Source of the DNA: an uncultured Alphaproteobacteria bacterium
GTDB lineage: Bacteria; Pseudomonadota; Alphaproteobacteria; RF32; CAG-239
Assembly (NCBI GenBank): GCA_900553115.1
Contig: USCF01000031.1
Coordinates: forward strand, 1 to 9,336
Direction of reading: 5' to 3'
DNA: 9,336 bases
Below the pieces are notes generated by a model. The model saw nothing but the letters and a program-made list of their open reading frames with translations. It had not been told where the DNA came from and searched no databases. This document shows, one piece after another, positions 6,364 to 9,336 of this stretch; within the stretch, counting starts at the first letter, position 1; the number at the start of each line of letters is the position of its first letter. Both the position numbers and the translations under genes were made by a program.

Positions 6364-9336
6364 AGAAGAATTTATAAATTTACGCCAAGAAAGAGGTAAT
6401 TTAGCTACATCTCAGCAACGAGCCGCCGCTAATCCGGATAAATCAGTGTGGGTTGAAGCTTCTGCCGGAACCGGAAAAACAAAAGTTTTGTCGGATAGAG
6501 TTTTACGTTTGCTGCTAAATGGCGTTAATCCGCAGCGGATTTTGTGCCTTACCTACACTAAAGCTGCCGCCGTTGAAATGAATACGCGTATTTCTGAGCG
6601 TTTGAGCGATTGGGCTGTTTGGGGCGAAGAAGATTTGGAAAAGAGTTTGTTTGAACTCTTGGGCGATGAAATAAAAAATACGGATATTCTGAAAAAATAT
6701 AAGCGTCGGGCGCGGACACTTTTTGCCATATTACTTGATACTCCAGGAGGCATAAAGATTCAGACCATACATAGCTTTTGCCAAGAAGTCCTAAAACGTT
6801 TTCCGTTAGAAGCCGGAATTTCACCGTATTTTGATATTTTGGACGATGAAAGCTCAAAAGACGCTTTAACACAGATTCAAAAAGAGCTGTTGGAACAAAT
6901 AGAAGACGAAAAAGAAAGTCCAGTCAAAAAAGCGATGCAGTATCTGACCGAAAATTTAACGGAGAATTCTTTTCCTAAGGTAATGATGGATATTACGAGC
7001 AATAAAACCAAAATTGCAGAGATGCTGAAAAATTATAAGGATAAAACAGATTTTGATAAAGCTCTTGCTCAAAAATTAGGAATTTTTGCCGAGGAAACAG
7101 AAAAAACAGCAATTGATGATTTTATGGCAAAAATAAACATTGCTGATTTGCGGGCTAACATTGCGGCTCTTTTGCAAGGTGGAAAAAAAGACGCCGAGCG
7201 GGCGGAAGAATTTGAGCGTTTGCTGTTGCAGGGGCATTTAGGCTATGAGGACTATAACAAATATAAAAGTTTGTTTTTAACCAAAGAAGGGGATTTACTA
7301 AAAAAACAGGCAGATAAAAATTCGTGCGCCGCCGATTCGCATGTGGCGGAGCGTTTGCAATCAGAAGCTGAACGCGTATTGAAAAATGAAGAAAAACTTT
7401 GTAAAATCAGATTGTATCAAGCCACATCGTCCGTGTTGGCAATAGCGCGAGAACTAAACAACCGATATCAAGATTTTAAAAATAAGCACTCGCGTTTGGA
7501 TTATGAAGATTTAATTTTATTGACGCGTAACTTGCTGGCAGATGATTCTGTTGCTTCGTGGGTTTTGTTTAAACTGGACGGCGGTATAGACCATATTTTG
7601 ATTGACGAGGCTCAAGATACCTCGCCAAACCAATGGGAAATAGTAAAGTCTTTGAGTACGGAGTTTTTCGCCGGCGCTGGCAGCAGCGAAAAAAAACGCA
7701 CGGTATTCGCGGTTGGTGACCGAAAACAATCAATTTATAGCTTTCAAGGGGCTGATCCGGATAAATTTGACGATATGTCGGTTTATTTTGCCGAAAAAGC
7801 TGCGGCAGATTTTCAAAAAATCAATTTAGCGGTATCTTTTAGGTCTTCTGCCGCTGTGCTCAATACGGTGAATATGCTTTTTAGCAATCCGGAAAATTCA
7901 AAAGGTGTGACTGCTGTTGATGAAACCGTAAATCATATTCCTTTTCGCGCCGGAGAATTTGGAAAGGTGGAAATTTGGCCGTTATTGGTGGCGGAGAAAA
8001 AAGATAAAGAATATAATCAATTTCCACCGATTGAAATGAGCCGTGAAGTGTCGGTTAAAAATCTTTTAGCAAAAGCCATAGCCGATAAAATCAAAGAGTT
8101 GGTTGAGGTAAAACATCTGCACTATCGAGATATAATGGTTTTGGTGCAGACCAGAAGCAGTTTTGTGAATGAGTTTATCCGCGCCTGCAAAAATAAAGGC
8201 GTTAACATCAGCGGAGCAGATAAATTAAAGTTGGGTGAGCAAATCGCCGTGCAGGATTTAATTTCTTTAGGCAAGTTTTTGCTGCTTAATAATGACGATT
8301 TATCTTTGGCAGAAGTGTTGAAATCTCCGATATTCGGTTTGGACGATGACGATTTATTGAAACTTTGTTACAACCGCGGTAAAGCTCCTTTATGGTCAAG
8401 ATTGGGCGATTTTCCGGAATATTCAGAAGTATATAATTCTTTAAAAATTTTATCGGATAAAATTGATTATGTTCGCCCGTATGAACTGTTTAATTATGTT
8501 TTGACCACAATGGACGGCCGTCATAAATTTACAGAACGTATGGGAATGGAAGTTGAAGACGCCTTAGACGAGTTTATCAATTTGACTATTTCTTATGAAC
8601 AAGAGCATATTCCAAGTTTGCAAGGTTTTATTGACTGGATAGGTCGGACAGAAGTTGAAGTCAAACGCGAAACAGAACAAAAAGATGTCGATGCGGTGCG
8701 ATTGATGACTGTGCATGGTTCAAAAGGTTTGCAGGCTCCGGTAGTCTTTTTACCCGATACGGTGCGTATAAAAAATATTAAAAACGAACAGGCGCTGCTT
8801 TGGGATAATGATATGGCTTATTATCCGCTTAACAAGACTTATTATGATAATACATGCGTGAGCTTAAAAGAAGAAAACAGCCGTAAAACTCTAGAAGAAT
8901 ACCGGCGGCTTCTGTATGTGGCCTTAACCAGAGCCGAAGACCGGCTGTATATCTGCGGTTTTTGCGGCAATAAGGGCGCTGATAGCAATTCTTGGTATAA
9001 ATTATGCGAACAAACATTGAAAGCAAACGGGGCTGAAAACGGTAAAAATTATGAAATTATCGAACCGGAAGTAATTGCTAAAAAACAAAAGCAATCTTTA
9101 TCCGGTAAAGATATTATGCCACCGCTGGAAGATTGGGTGTCTAGTGAGGCTGAAAGCGAGTCCTTATTAGCCAAGCCATATACGCCGTCGCACTTTGATG
9201 AAGAGGAAGATGTGGATTCGACTTCTCCATTGGCGGAAAGTGGAAATTATTATCGCCGCGGAACCTTAATACATAAATTATTGCAGTTTTTATCGCAAAA
9301 TAGTAACGATACGGGAGCGATTATTGATGAATATTT
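6353..9336 (+). CDS. addA: double-strand break repair helicase-nuclease AddA, 3' end outside window
   Basis: AddA is the superfamily 1 helicase subunit of AddAB. From ATG 6353 the frame is open to the window edge, giving 994 residues with no frameshift or stop. The UvrD/RecB-type motifs appear in order: Walker A A-S-A-G-T-G-K-T (36-43), L-T-Y-T-K-A-A-A (66-73), T-I-H-S-F-C (138-143), Walker B I-D-E-A-Q-D-T (417-423), G-D-R-K-Q-S-I-Y (455-462) with F-Q-G-A-D, S-F-R-S-S (495-499), T-V-H-G-S-K-G-L (786-793) and L-Y-V-A-L-T-R-A-E-D-R-L (854-865). The nuclease domain begins with R-R-G-T-L-I-H (968-974), H974 being the usual first nuclease residue. Its D and D-x-K residues lie beyond the window. 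The start overlaps addB by 11 nt. An intact ATPase here complements the motor-less AddB. Confidence 0.93.
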   Translation, partial: MKTKEEFINLRQERGNLATSQQRAAANPDKSVWVEASAGTGKTKVLSDRVLRLLLNGVNPQRILCLTYTKAAAVEMNTRISERLSDWAVWGEEDLEKSLFELLGDEIKNTDILKKYKRRARTLFAILLDTPGGIKIQTIHSFCQEVLKRFPLEAGISPYFDILDDESSKDALTQIQKELLEQIEDEKESPVKKAMQYLTENLTENSFPKVMMDITSNKTKIAEMLKNYKDKTDFDKALAQKLGIFAEETEKTAIDDFMAKINIADLRANIAALLQGGKKDAERAEEFERLLLQGHLGYEDYNKYKSLFLTKEGDLLKKQADKNSCAADSHVAERLQSEAERVLKNEEKLCKIRLYQATSSVLAIARELNNRYQDFKNKHSRLDYEDLILLTRNLLADDSVASWVLFKLDGGIDHILIDEAQDTSPNQWEIVKSLSTEFFAGAGSSEKKRTVFAVGDRKQSIYSFQGADPDKFDDMSVYFAEKAAADFQKINLAVSFRSSAAVLNTVNMLFSNPENSKGVTAVDETVNHIPFRAGEFGKVEIWPLLVAEKKDKEYNQFPPIEMSREVSVKNLLAKAIADKIKELVEVKHLHYRDIMVLVQTRSSFVNEFIRACKNKGVNISGADKLKLGEQIAVQDLISLGKFLLLNNDDLSLAEVLKSPIFGLDDDDLLKLCYNRGKAPLWSRLGDFPEYSEVYNSLKILSDKIDYVRPYELFNYVLTTMDGRHKFTERMGMEVEDALDEFINLTISYEQEHIPSLQGFIDWIGRTEVEVKRETEQKDVDAVRLMTVHGSKGLQAPVVFLPDTVRIKNIKNEQALLWDNDMAYYPLNKTYYDNTCVSLKEENSRKTLEEYRRLLYVALTRAEDRLYICGFCGNKGADSNSWYKLCEQTLKANGAENGKNYEIIEPEVIAKKQKQSLSGKDIMPPLEDWVSSEAESESLLAKPYTPSHFDEEEDVDSTSPLAESGNYYRRGTLIHKLLQFLSQNSNDTGAIIDEY

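Noticed and set aside
5993..6872. Minus-strand open frames of 60-104 codons opposite addB and addA
   Set aside because: They overlap regions holding clear nuclease and helicase motifs on the plus strand, and their translations look like low-constraint reverse-strand readings.
3463..9336. Large helicase plus nuclease pair as a new defence system
   Set aside because: Motif order, sizes, overlap and the nuclease domains on both subunits identify AddB and AddA, a housekeeping break-repair complex, and no other defence genes are nearby.

Overview
The window is a compact stretch of bacterial core genome, AT-rich, with every strand position accounted for by genes except a 78-bp divergent intergenic region. 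The best taxonomic guess is a low-GC alphaproteobacterium. The AddB protein has the alphaproteobacterial form (no Walker A, a DPY motif where Firmicutes AddB has a cluster cysteine), the DUF721 protein matches the alphaproteobacterial pattern, and xerD lies divergent from aroK, an arrangement I recall from other alphaproteobacteria. The taxonomic call rests on recognition of these proteins, not on a database search.

Left arm, minus strand (1473 down to 1, leaving the window): a 53-residue single-pass membrane protein of unknown function, then xerD (chromosome dimer resolution recombinase), then a DUF721/DciA-family protein whose 3' end lies outside the window. The three are packed tightly: a 6-nt gap, then an 8-nt overlap. 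They look like one transcript from a promoter with a good -35/17-nt spacer/-10 layout at 1541-1513.

Right arm, plus strand (1552 to the window end): aroK (shikimate kinase), rph (RNase PH), rdgB (dITP/XTP pyrophosphatase), addB and addA. AddA is open to the last base and is truncated by the window just as its C-terminal nuclease domain begins. Gaps are 1, 11 and 9 nt, and addB/addA overlap by 11 nt, so this is almost certainly one operon. It joins one step of aromatic amino acid synthesis, 3' RNA trimming, nucleotide-pool sanitation, and the AddAB helicase-nuclease that processes double-strand breaks.

Functionally the two arms lean towards genome maintenance: replicative helicase loading (DUF721/DciA), dimer resolution (XerD), nucleotide-pool cleaning (RdgB) and recombinational repair (AddAB). 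I see no mobile element, CRISPR array, tRNA, rRNA, riboswitch or intrinsic terminator, and no convincing new system. The items most worth a second look are the glutamate in AroK at the position of a conserved substrate-binding arginine, and the unrecognised small membrane protein.
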